In this document: positions 32,963 to 43,760 of the stretch, piece by piece
Layout of the letters: every line of letters begins with the position of its first letter
How positions within the stretch are numbered: position 1 is the first letter of the stretch
The notes under the pieces: generated by a model
The model's input: only the letters and a program-made list of their open reading frames with translations
Told to the model about the DNA's origin: nothing
Database searches by the model: none
Translations under genes and position numbers: made by a program
Source: Trifolium pratense
Lineage: Eukaryota > Streptophyta > Magnoliopsida > Fabales > Fabaceae
Assembly (NCBI RefSeq): GCF_020283565.1
Contig: NC_060061.1
Coordinates: 4,782,010-4,846,009, forward strand
Length of the DNA: 64,000 bases
Direction: 5' to 3'

Positions 32963-35790
32963 GATAAGAGTTTATCTAATTATATATAAATATTTTCTTT
33001 TTATATTTTTGTTTTAAAAAGAATTTTCTTTTATATTCATTAAATAATTGATATATTTAATATTTGAAATTAAATAAAAACATTAATAATCAATAATTAA
33101 TAAATTAAGGAAATAAATATTCGTTTATAATTAAGTCAAAAATATACCTGATATTTTTTAAACCTAATATAGATGCATCTTAAATATAAAAAAAATTATA
33201 ATATATATAATTATTTGTTGTCACCTATCTACTTTCATATTCGTGCACCTCTTTGGCCAGTATGTGATTGAAAAGATTTCTAATAAATGTTGATAAAGAA
33301 TAAAAAGATTTTTTTAAAATGACATTTTTAACTGCAGTAAAAACTTTGTCTTAAATGATAACCTAAAATTAGTGTCCTTAGAACACTATTTAATAAGCTA
33401 AATATAATAAAATAAAAAAAAGTTTTATAACCTAAATAGTCAAATTGTTAAAAAATTTAAAGGATAATTTTTTCAATAAAAAAATTTCATTTATATTTTC
33501 TTACTCTAGTTCTCTAATTTCTTAGCATTTTCCATAAACGAAAAACCAAAATAGTATTATTCACTCATTAATCAACATCCACATAACAATATTCATAAAT
33601 AAGTTAGTCTTTTTGATACGCCTTATATTGAGGAGATTATTCGGTCATTATATACATATCATTTTTGTTTGTTAAAAAAAATTTCATAAATAAGTTCCGT
33701 TATGCCATTTTTGATACAGAGACTTACAGGTCTAAGTAAATGCTTGATAAATAAGTTCATCTTTTGTTTTTTGTATTTCGATAGGCAGCCAACTTTCATG
33801 TGAGCCAGCTTTCATCTACGTTGCCTGCAGTATGTAGACTCTTTTTGTTGGGGCAAATAAGTAAAATCATAATCGTCAAATTCTTAACCCCCACACCCTA
33901 CATGTTAAACGGATTTGGGCTCATTTAGTAGGAGAAATGAAATTTGTATAACAAATTTTGAATAATTTTTAGACAATTTGCTCTTTCATACTTTTCATTA
34001 TATTCTTCCTCAATTGTTGTCCCAAAATTTGGTGTACAAATATCACTATATTTACTAGAGGTGGTGGTATATCCAAAAAAAAGTTACTGTACAAAAATAA
34101 TAATAGAGATGGTGGTAATGTTATGTAGATTGGTTCAAAAGATTAGACAAATGTACGTTAGAATTAAAAAGTTATGATTAGTTGTTCACAAATTTTAGTT
34201 CAACTAACAGAAATATTAAAATTATTAGTGTCGGATGTCATGACCGGGGTTCGAACCCCGATCTCGTCACTTTGTGTGTGTGAGTTTCAATGATTTGTCA
34301 TTTCGTTTATTAAAAAAAAAGTTCATCTTTTGTTATATGTATTATGAAGCAATTTTTTGCACAAATGATAACCTGCAAACATGGCACTCAAGAGTGAAGA
34401 AAGTTTGGTTGTCCTGATTATTCAGAATTCTAATTTTTTTTAATCATTAAACTTATATTTAAGAATCATGGAATCGAAGGGATAGAAATCATAGATGTCG
34501 GCAAGATAGAGTGCATAAGAGTATTCATGAGGAAGATACTCATAAAAATTCATATTGAATGAATATAGATTGATAAAAGAATGAGTAAAATGTACAATAG
34601 AGTAGTTTATTTATAGGACTATTTGGAGTAACTAACTCCTAACTAACTTTCTAATCTCCTAACCAACTTGATAACCTATCAACTAACTCTAGTTGATTAA
34701 CTAACTAGCTATATTCTTAACACTTATATTAACAAATATAAGATAAGAGTAAAACAAATCCTTTTAATTTTATTATGTTTTATCCGAACTTATTGATCAT
34801 TTGGGAACTAGAAAAAATCCATTTATCCACTCCGGATAGATAAATCCGAAGTGGTGTGATTTTTAAGAAATTGGTGCGAAAGATAAGAGTAACTCTCAAA
34901 CCATAATCAACCGATCGAGGGCCTAATGCCAGCAACATCACATAGCATAGCACAAACACAAATAGTTGAGGTTTGATGTCAATAGCAAATGAGATATTGC
35001 AATAGATACGCTATCAAGGTCAAGGAGAGGAGGAATAATAGTTGAGATTCTAGAAGACTATATAATATATAACCCTAACAAAGAATTTGCCTCATTCTAA
35101 TTATTAATAACAAACCTACCACAAGCCAGAGACTGTACTTATGTATTTATTATGCATATGCGGATGAGAAAAACCCAGCTCAATATCATGTGATGATTTA
35201 ATTATTGGACCTATGTTACGTACCTGAAATTTCAGAAATAAATAAATAAGTCAACATTATGTTTTTTAAATAAATAAATAAGCCAAAAAATTAAAAACTA
35301 AATATACATTAATTGATGTACCGATATGATAAAGGATGTCTTCCTAGCTCCTTTTATGTAGGTACTTATGTATATATGTTATTTCTTATATGTACTTATT
35401 TAAATGTAAAAATAAAATATACATAAACTTAATTAACCATAACACTTAAATATGATAAAGGATATCTTCCTAGCTACTTTAATGAGAGATTATTTAATTT
35501 TAAGAAGAATTTTGTCCTCTAGTTTTACCTTATTTGAAGAATTAATCTTTTTAAACACAGTGTCTAATTCACAACACACGAAATTAAACAAAAGACTTAA
35601 AGAGTGTAAACATAAAAAAAAAAAATTAAATATGAAACTTATAAAAAAGAAATAGAAATCAGAAGAGAGCCTTTGTCAACAAAAAAAAAAGGAATATAGT
35701 CTCTCTCTATAAAAATGGAACTTATAAGTTAAAATTAAAATGCATTTTGTTTAAATTTAAGTCACGTAAATTTTTGCCACCGAGTCAAGG
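32963..35790. other. AT-rich intergenic DNA with scattered repeat debris
   Basis: No gene recognised. A perfect 16-base palindrome CGGGGTTCGAACCCCG at 34245-34260 follows GTCGGATGTCATGAC and looks like a B-box arm of a SINE. Around 34560-34735 there are runs such as CTAACTAACTCCTAACTAAC that could be part of an LTR, but no paired ends were found. Confidence 0.4.
34215..34310 (+). repeat. SINE-like segment with B-box palindrome
   Basis: GTGTCGGATGTCATGACC leads into CGGGGTTCGAACCCCG at 34245-34260 and GTCACTTTGTGTGTG. The B-box GGTTCGAAC is intact; no full cloverleaf can be drawn, so it is not a tRNA gene. Confidence 0.4.
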
Positions 35791-35799
35791 AAAATACAA

Positions 35800-36179
35800 A
35801 TACAATGTTGATGCGGACTTTCACAATGATGTAAGAAAAACAAGTGTCGTTATCTTGGGAGGAACCTCTTAGATAGATGTTCAACAAATGAAAGGGAAGC
35901 AATAGCAATGCTAGAAGCAATATGAAGGAGCTGAGTCATAAAGATTTTAGAAATGTTATTTTTGAAACCGATTCACAAAATGTAGTGAATGCAATTCGTC
36001 ATATGAATACCGGTGTGTCTGAATTTAGTTCCATTATTCATAAAATCAAATATATGTTATCTTTGCATTATCACTTTGAGGTAAAGTCCGTTAAACGACA
36101 AATAAATATAATTGCTGATACACTAGTTAGGACGGTCATTTCTAAAACCAGAGCATGTATAGTAAATCTTTGGGTTTAA
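35800..36179 (+). pseudogene. RNase H-like (RVT_3) fragment, broken
   Basis: The open part 35922-36179 reads KDFRNVIFETDSQNVVNAI and later EFSSIIHKIKYMLSLHYHFE, VKSVKRQINIIADTLVR. FETDSQ matches the conserved ETDS of plant RNase H-like proteins. Upstream, NVDADFHND and NEREAIAMLEAI are readable, but stops and a frame change separate them. It is either retrotransposon debris or a dead relative of host RNase H-like genes. Confidence 0.7.
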
Positions 36180-36516
36180 TTGACATGCAGGCACACAGTG
36201 ATAAGGAGAGGAGAGCAACCATTTCCGTGATTAATTTCTAAATATACTACCAACCAACATGGATGCAATATATATCTCAGTGATGAGGAGAATATCTTTG
36301 ATAAAATAAAAATAAAAAATCCAAGAGAATAATATCAGTGATTAAATATTGTGGACGGGGGGGGATACTACAATAATACAAAATGCAATAAATATATTGG
36401 GTATAGTTGACGTAGCATGAATCTAGAAGACTAGAAATGGGTGGCAAGTATCTAACCAACAAAGCAATACAACTAGATTACAGTATGACTGTGAATAATA
36501 TTTCAATAATAGTTAA

Positions 36517-38990
36517 CTAGCATGACACCCGTGCGTCCGCACGGGAGTCGCGGCGTTGCCGCTCCTCATTTGATAAGATGAAATTTATTGGAAAGTTGAT
36601 TAAAATATAAAAAAATAGAAGGGATATAATATTCGGTAAAAAAATAGAAAAAGAACAATGGTAAAATCATTACCAAAAAACTTTAGGTCTCCATATTAAT
36701 ATAGGAATATAAATAAGGATAATGTAAAAATTATGAAAAAAATAGGCTATCTTATTAATATATTAGTAAAAACATAGGTCTTGGAAAAATCACCAAAAAA
36801 CTTATGTCAATGTATTAACATATGAGTATAAATATAGTCACTAAAAATTATTAAAAAATAGGCAATCATATGTGAAAATATAGGTCTCACAATAATCATA
36901 AAAATAATTAGGTCATCGTATTAAATATGAGTATAACCTGTAAAATTGTAAAAAAAAATAAAAATAGACAACTTAATTTTTATTTTATTTTTGTTACAAA
37001 CAACTTAATTAATATATAATTAAAAGTATAAGTCCCGTAGAAACCACGCAAACAAAAAAGTTTCCATATAAATATATGAGTATAAATATAGGTCCCGCAA
37101 ATATTATAAAAGATGGGCAAGCTTATTAATATGAGTAAAACACATAGGTCCCCGTGTACCAAAAAAACACATAGGTCCCCAAAAATCACACAAAAGATTA
37201 GATTCTCGTATTAATATATGATTATAAATATAGCTCTAAAAAAAATAGTAAAAAATTGAAAACAAAAATTTATTTGAAAAAGTGCAAAAAAATAGGAATT
37301 TATTCTTGGATTAAGATGAGGGTATAATAGGAAGATAATGTGCAAAAATCCACTTTATTAATTAAGTGTTATCATTCTAACTGAACACTTATAAAAAAAC
37401 GGAAGGAGTAAAATATTAAGATGGAATTAACCACCTCAAGAAAATTTTTAAAATATTGAAATTATTTACTAACTTTCAAATATGACACAAAATATTCATG
37501 AAAGTGATGATGTGTCAAATTATTAAGTAGGGGTAACATGAGATTTTCACATGTATCTTATTTTCTTAGGTCCTTGTAATAAATATATATTTGAGTATGA
37601 ATATAGTCCCGTAAAAATTATTAAAAAATAAGCAATCTTATTAATATGCTAGTAAAAATATAGGTCTCGCAACAATCATCAAAATAATTAGGTCACCGTA
37701 TTAAATATGAGTATAAATTTAGGTTCTACATAAATTATTAAAGATCAGGAAACCTTATTAATAAGAGGATAAATATAGGTCCCGCATAATTCACACAAAA
37801 GATTATGTCTCCGTATAAATATATGAGTAAAACTCGTAAAATTATAAATAAAAAAAAACAAACAACTTTATTAATATAGGAGTAAAAATATAAGGCTCGT
37901 AGATATAACAAAAAAAAAAGAGGTTCCCGTATTAATATAAATATAGCCCGTAAAATTATTAAAAAAAATAGACAACATAATATATTTGTAAAAACACAAG
38001 TTCTTTGAGAATCACAAAAAATAGTAGATTTTCGTATTAATATATGAGTATAAATATAGGTCTCACAAAAAATAGTAAAAAACTGAAAACTTCATTAATA
38101 AGAGTAAAAACACATGCCTCGCAGAAATCCCACAAAAAATTAGATCCTTGTATTATTAAAATATTGAAATTAGTTATTAACTTTCAAATATGACACAAAA
38201 TACCCTTGAAAATGATTATGTGTGAAAAGGGGAAAATTTGTGATTTCATATGTATCTTCTTTTTTCCTTCAAAAAAAAATGTATCTTATTTTCATATATT
38301 GTAGATGTGTCATTATATTCATTCATCGGTCATAATTATTAATTTTATGCGGATTTCTATATGTTATTTATTTTATTTTTTTTAAGGTAAAAAAACATTT
38401 TAAATTGAGTAAGCAAAACAAAATTAATACTGCATATATTAATTCGCCTATATAGTAGATTGTATAGCATTTATCGATGCCCATTTAATTGATATGTATC
38501 TTCTTTTTTCCTTCAAAAAAATATGTATCTTCTTTTCATATATTGTAGATATAATAAGGAGTGTAACTAAAAGGTTAAGGGCTCAAATCCTGCGGAGAAA
38601 TGTTAGAAATATTTTAGCATTTTTCTACTAACTTTTTTTAATAAAGACACAAAATACCCTTGAAAATGATTATGTGTCAAAAAATGAAATAGGGGCAAAT
38701 TGGTGATTTCATATGTATCTTCTTTTAATATATTGTAGATATATTGTAGATGGTTCCAAAAATATAACAAATCAATTCATATGGCTTAGTGGTAAATATA
38801 ATAAGGAGTGTAACTAAAAGGTTAAGGGCTCAAATCCTGCTGAGAAATGTTAGAAATTTTTTAGCATTTTTCTACTAACTTTTTTTAATAAAGACAAAAA
38901 ATACCCTTGAAAATGATTATGTGTCAAAAAATGAAATAGGGGCAAATTGGTGATTTCATATGTATCTTCGTTTAATATATTGTAAGATTA
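36517..38990 (-). mobile_element. Helitron-like element (3' end at 36517) with degenerate internal repeats
   Basis: On the minus strand the sequence ends with a GC-rich hairpin CCCGTGCGGACGCACGGG (36528-36545), seven bases, then CTAG followed by T, as at Helitron 3' ends. Rightward there is about 2.4 kb of non-coding AT-rich DNA containing many diverged copies of a 60-80-bp unit with words such as ATAAATATAGGTCCCGCA and CGTATTAATATATGAGTA (36660-37260 and 37560-38160). No Rep/helicase ORF is present, so it would be non-autonomous. The 5' TC end was not located and the right border is an estimate. Confidence 0.5.
38551..38984. repeat. Tandem duplication, 247-bp period
   Basis: Two units (from about 38551 and 38798) share GGAGTGTAACTAAAAGGTTA, TAGCATTTTTCTACTAAC, CCCTTGAAAATGATTATG and ATATGTATCTTC with few differences. 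They form the right part of the Helitron-like block. Confidence 0.85.
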
Positions 38991-38999
38991 GAAACATAT

Positions 39000-40727
39000 A
39001 AATACATAAAGTTTTAAGTCTGTCTCTCTCTCTATATATATATATATTGTGAAAGCAAACAAGAGTTGGTTTATCTGAAATCATAATTAATTGTCATGGA
39101 GCTTTCAATTTCCCTGTGGACATCAATTTGAGCTGTATGTAATGTGGTGGCATTGTGACTTGTGTGTGTGTGTGAAAGACTTCAAGTTGTGTGTGGTTAA
39201 TGGAAAATGTTATTTCAATAGTTTTCAAATAAAAATACAACAAATATACATTTTTTGTTTTTTTAATATTATTTGTGTGCATCGATTTCTGTGCATGTGA
39301 GTGGTAAAAAAGTGTGTCAATTGTAGTGAGAATATTTAAGCTGTATATGTGGTGGCAATGTCAGCTAGAGAGATCTCTCATATATTAATTATATTTGTGC
39401 GGAAAAATTGGTAGAATACAATAGAGAGACTGTATATATATGGAAGAGTAGATTCCGATATTTTGCTCCTTATATAATGTTAACGATTTTCCTGGTCATG
39501 CCACATTATTACTTATGTGGAATCTTAACTATACATAAGTTGGCCAATTCTATGCACAACCACATTAAGTGGTGCATGGTGCACAAGTTCGTTATATCGT
39601 TATAACGAATACAAATTTTATAAAATTCATCGTTGGATTGAAAGTTTGTATCATATAGATCATCCATGTCAAATTTTTTAAAAATTGAAACAATTTGATA
39701 TGTCATTGAGACTAATCAAGATTAAAGTGTGTAGCCTTCAAAGTCTTTTCCTCAAAGTCTCAACATCAAGAGTAGCTAATTTTTTTTATAATTATGGATG
39801 CGCGCGTTGAATTTGGTTAAACATTTTATATTGTGGTTCAATGCTATTGATATGAATGAATTTCAGTATGTTGTTTATGTAATTTCTATGCTTAATGCTT
39901 TTTATTACTCAATCAATTTTAAGTTGATTTACGATTCACGATTTGAAACGAAAGTGAAATTTGTGAATGCTTAAATTACATATTCTGGCATTCCGTAGTC
40001 TAGGTAGATGCTCTGAAAGCATTATAACTTTTGATAAATCTATCGTTATTCTTAATTTTAAATCCACTAAGAGATTAGGGCTTATCTTAAGAATAAATGG
40101 ATAATCACTAATAAATTTGGGTTAAACAATCTAGGAAATTGGTAACGACATTTTGAATAAAATCACTGGTCACTCGTGTGACAGACGTGAATACTTACCA
40201 TTATACTACAACGACATGTTGATAACATGTTGAATAAATTCAACATTAGAATCAGAGTAGTAATATAGAGTTAGAATCCAAAAAATACTCATCATTGACG
40301 TTTTATTATTATTAAATTAAGTAATTTTTGTTGTTAATTATTGCTTTGACAACCAATCAAACCGAAACTTTTTGTTCGATCAAGTAAAAATTACTGTATA
40401 ATTCAACAATAAACATGATCCCTAAGTTAAACACTCAGTCTTACCATTTTAAATATATTACTTGCACGATTTAGTACACTTGCTGAAATTGTCAGCATGT
40501 TTTTGACGTCGTTGCCGAGGATACCTATGAATTATTGTGTGTAAAAAAAAACTTTATTTTTTCTTAAAAAAAAAAATCTATTTTATCATATTAGTAGTGT
40601 TTGTTATAGATTTTTTAGAAAGTTATTTTGTAAAATAAATAAATAAATAAAAAATTTAATCCCAAAAGGAAAAGCTAATCCTAATAGCTTTTCTAGATAT
40701 TTTTTTAAAAGAAACTAAGGAACCTAA
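39000..40727. other. Intergenic DNA without recognised genes
   Basis: There is a short CT/AT microsatellite at 39020-39050. The frames at 39091-39605 lack family features. Between 39535 and 39720 the sequence (GGTGCATGGTGCACAA, then TTATATCGTTATAACGAA, a palindrome) resembles an end of a repeated element, but no partner was found. Confidence 0.35.
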
Positions 40728-41695
40728 GGTTACGTTTGGCCTGACTTGTTTTCAACTTATAAGTTACTTTTAGCTTAAAGTTAAAAAACACAACTTAAAA
40801 GATAAAGTTAAAGATGTTTGGATTTTTTTAAAAAAATTAACATTAAAATTACTTTTAAAACAATTGTTTGACTGTGATGAAATATTTATAGAAAAATTAT
40901 TACTTTTAAAACTGAGAATATTATTAAGAAGTATGTCAACGGATAAATAATTTTTTTATACAAAATAAAATCTATTGTATTATTCATTTTATATAATAAC
41001 TCTAATGAAGTTGTATTTTCTTAATATTTAAGAACCGTAAAAAAATTAGTTCGGAATTTAAAGAAGACGGAGTGAAGTACTATAGATAATAGTTGGGTGT
41101 ATATAAAGTACATGTTTGGATTCTAGTTTCAAACTTTAGCAAGCGGATTATAAATTCTAATTTCATATAATTTATCATTTTATTTCTTTTGTGAATTTTA
41201 TACTACCATTTAAATATTGTTATTTTATTTGTCAATAAAAATATTCTAGTATATGAAATTGTGAATAAGGTTTTTTTTTAAATAAGGTTTTTTTAATATA
41301 ATAATAATAATCGTCAAAAAGTATATATAATCATTTATTTCTATAAAAAAGAAAAAGTAATACTGTAATGAAATAAAAAAATGAAATGAATTCAAAAAAT
41401 TAAATGAAAAAGATGATTATATGTTAGACAAAAAAAAAATGATGTGGTTACCTTAAATAATAAATAGGCTATACTGGCATTTCCAAAAAAAACAAATTAA
41501 AATATTGAATGGTTCCAAGTGGGTATCGAAGGGGGACCAGAGAAAAAGGAGGCGCCAGTCTTCTAAAGTTGATATTGTTTTTCTTCATAAAAAATAAGTC
41601 TTTAATTTTTTGTAGAGCTTTTTTAAATTTGTGTTAGGCCAGACTTCTCCTCAAAATAAAAAATAAGTCATAAAAAAATTCAGCCAAACAGTACC
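40728..41695. mobile_element. MITE-like element with 13-bp inverted ends
   Basis: Left GGTTACGTTTGGC and right GCCAAACAGTACC (inverted GGTACTGTTTGGC) are imperfect inverted ends. Both are followed inward by ACTTAT..AAGT words (CAACTTATAAGTTA left, ATGACTTATTTTTTA in reverse right). No clean target duplication; flanks are CCTAA and TTAAG. Confidence 0.5.
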
Positions 41696-41738
41696 TTAAG
41701 TGTAAGAGCTTCACCTTTTTTAAAAATTATTTTTATTA

Positions 41739-42197
41739 GGGTGTGTTTGTTTTCCGGATTCTAAATTCTTTCCTAGAAAACTTATTCCAAGGAATATAAT
41801 GGCAGGTATTTTATTCCAAATAATTTGTAAAAAATGTGTTTGGTTAGTGTTTTAAACAACTAGAATTATTATTTTAAATTTTCATAAATAATTAATTTTT
41901 TTGTTTTAAGTAAAGACCATTTGCATACACACAAAAATTGTGCCCCTCACAAAACTTGAAGAAAACGTGGATCAAGTAGTGGGGATGCAACCATTAGACA
42001 TAAAAACCGAATGGAATGAATTGTTCCCATGCTTACGAGGGGGGAATAAAATTTCTGGCTTTAATGGAATAAAAGGTTGCCGGTAATAATAATTTCCTAG
42101 GAATAATTATTTATTTCCTTATAACAAACATAGATATTTTTTATTCCTATCTTAGATTCTCTGGAATAAGTTTTTAGTCTCCGAAACAAACACCTCC
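41739..42197. mobile_element. Tourist/Harbinger-type MITE, 459 bp, TSD TTA
   Basis: Left end GGGTGTGTTTGTTTTCCGGA and right end (inverted) GGAGGTGTTTGTTTCGG match at most positions. TTA precedes (41736-41738) and follows (42198-42200) the element, the target site of the PIF/Harbinger superfamily. Subterminal words ACTTATTCCA and GGAATAAGT are also inverted copies. No coding capacity. Confidence 0.8.
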
Positions 42198-42561
42198 TTA
42201 TAGTAAATAAATGGAAACTAACTTTAAATTTATATTTTTTTTAAAAGAGCTCTAAATTTTTAACAAAGATAGTGTAAAAGAGGGGAATAGATTGTCTCCG
42301 GTGAAGATTTCACTGGATTCTCTCATGTTTCCATCTCAACCCTCTATTACCATTTTAATAATTAAAAATACTTATTATGAAAAAAGATGAGTGGATGAGA
42401 TTCCACTCGACAAAAATGTCACATAAGAAAATCTCCTCCCGTATAAGAGACACCCTAACTTAACATAACTAAGGCTATTGTGGATGATTTTGCCCAAACT
42501 GATGTGTCACACACCTAGTGGGGGATGGGGGAGTCATCAAGCTTGTCAAGAGAAACCTAGA

Positions 42562-42816
42562 GATGTTTTCTCTCCCCACCCCCCATGAATCTTTTATCCC
42601 CCTGAATTTCCAATTTTGCCCTTGAAAAAACTTCGGTTCGTAGAAACCGAAGTTTTTTTTTGCCTTGAAAATAAATTTCGGTTTCTAAAAACCGAAATTT
42701 ACTCTGAATTTTCACTAGAAAAAATTCGGTTTCTGCGAACCGAATTTTTCTGCAAGGGCAAAATTGGAATATTGGGGGGTATAAAAGATTCATGGGAGGG
42801 GGGAAGAGAAAACATC
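42562..42816. repeat. Fold-back element with three internal hairpins
   Basis: The outer arms, about 42562-42625 and 42752-42816, are imperfect inverted copies (GATGTTTTCTC...CCAATTTTGCCCTT and its reverse). Between them are three stem-loops of 28 bases: 42628-42655 (stem CTTCGGTT), 42673-42700 (stem AATTTCGGTTT) and 42722-42749 (stem AATTCGGTT). They share the core TTCGGTT..AACCGAA, so they look like copies of one unit. Reading frames through them (42557-42793, 42616-42948) are by-products. Confidence 0.85.
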
Positions 42817-42832
42817 AAACCTAGATGTTTCA

Positions 42833-42950
42833 TAAGTGTAAGATGGGTCATGTGGGTAGGAATGATAATTGGGCTGCTCACATTATGGCCCAAACGGACA
42901 AAATTTGGCTGGGATATTTTCCTCATACTGTTTGTATTCAATCCATGATG
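42833..42950 (+). pseudogene. RNase H-like fragment of a non-LTR retrotransposon
   Basis: It reads MGHVGRNDNWAAHIMAQTD, then KIWLGYFPH. The H-V-x-R-x-x-N-x-x-AH pattern is the end of an RVT_3 domain. Only about 35 codons survive, directly right of the fold-back element. Confidence 0.6.
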
Positions 42951-43181
42951 GATATTGCCTTTAAAAAATATTCATGTTTAATTAGTTTCAAAAAAGAAAA
43001 AAAGTATTCATTTTGCTTCCTTGATTATATTTACCAATCCCTTTATTCATTTATTTATAATATTCGTTAATCATAGTCTAATTATATTCATCTACATGAA
43101 CATGACTATATCCTTCTAAAACATGATAATCACCTAAAAACATCTAATGCATCTTAGATCTATTTTTGTCTCTAAGACTAG

Positions 43182-43760
43182 GGGTGATCGTATCCGAACC
43201 AATCCAAAAGTAAAACCCCAAATCGAACCAATCCAAATTGAAATCATAAAAAAATCACATTTAGTTTTTACCGCATGAATCATTTTCTTCTAAATCGCAC
43301 GGTTTGATTTGGTTGTGGTTTTCATTTCATAAAATCAAACCAAACCGCAATACTTAACTTTATCAACCATTAGCAATCAACCCAAATTGAGTCCATAAAA
43401 TAGTAGGCCGTGAAAACATATCATTTCACGAGATTCATAACTATATTATTGGTATTAAAAATAAGTTCTTATGTATATGCAATTTCTTTATATGCACATT
43501 GTATAATGTAAACTATAAAATAAATTAAAATTTCTTATGTTTATTTTGTAAAAAGTTTGAAATATTGTCATATTTTTTATATCGTGATAAACTGCACAAA
43601 ACGAGTCAACCTTAACCACATTTATTTGATTTGGTTTGGTTTGAATGGCTTTTTAAAAACCAACCGAATCAAACCAAACCGCATGCATTTTTATCTCGCA
43701 GTTAGGATGACTTTTATACTCGAAACTGAAGCAAACCGCACTGCGAAATATTGATTCATT
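43182..43760. mobile_element. hAT-like MITE candidate
   Basis: It starts CTAGGGGTGATCGTATCCGA and contains many copies, in both orientations, of AACCAAACCG/CGGTTTGGTT-type words, typical of plant hAT MITEs of the TAGGGGTG class. The right end was not matched to the left and no 8-bp duplication was found. Confidence 0.45.

Noticed and set aside
34245..34260. tRNA gene suggested by CGGGGTTCGAACCCCG
   Set aside because: It is only a T-arm-like palindrome; no D-arm, anticodon stem or acceptor pairing could be drawn.
34440..34740. Solo LTR
   Set aside because: The AT-rich text and CTAACTAACT runs are suggestive, but no TG..CA ends with a 5-bp duplication could be fixed.
36660..38160. CRISPR-like array of short repeats
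   Set aside because: The units are diverged, of uneven spacing and AT-rich, in a plant nuclear context; they are decayed repeats of a mobile element.
42557..42948. Frames containing repeated RFLETE/FRFLKTE motifs, like a small repeat protein
   Set aside because: The repeats are the stems of the three hairpins of a fold-back element; frames exist on both strands by symmetry.
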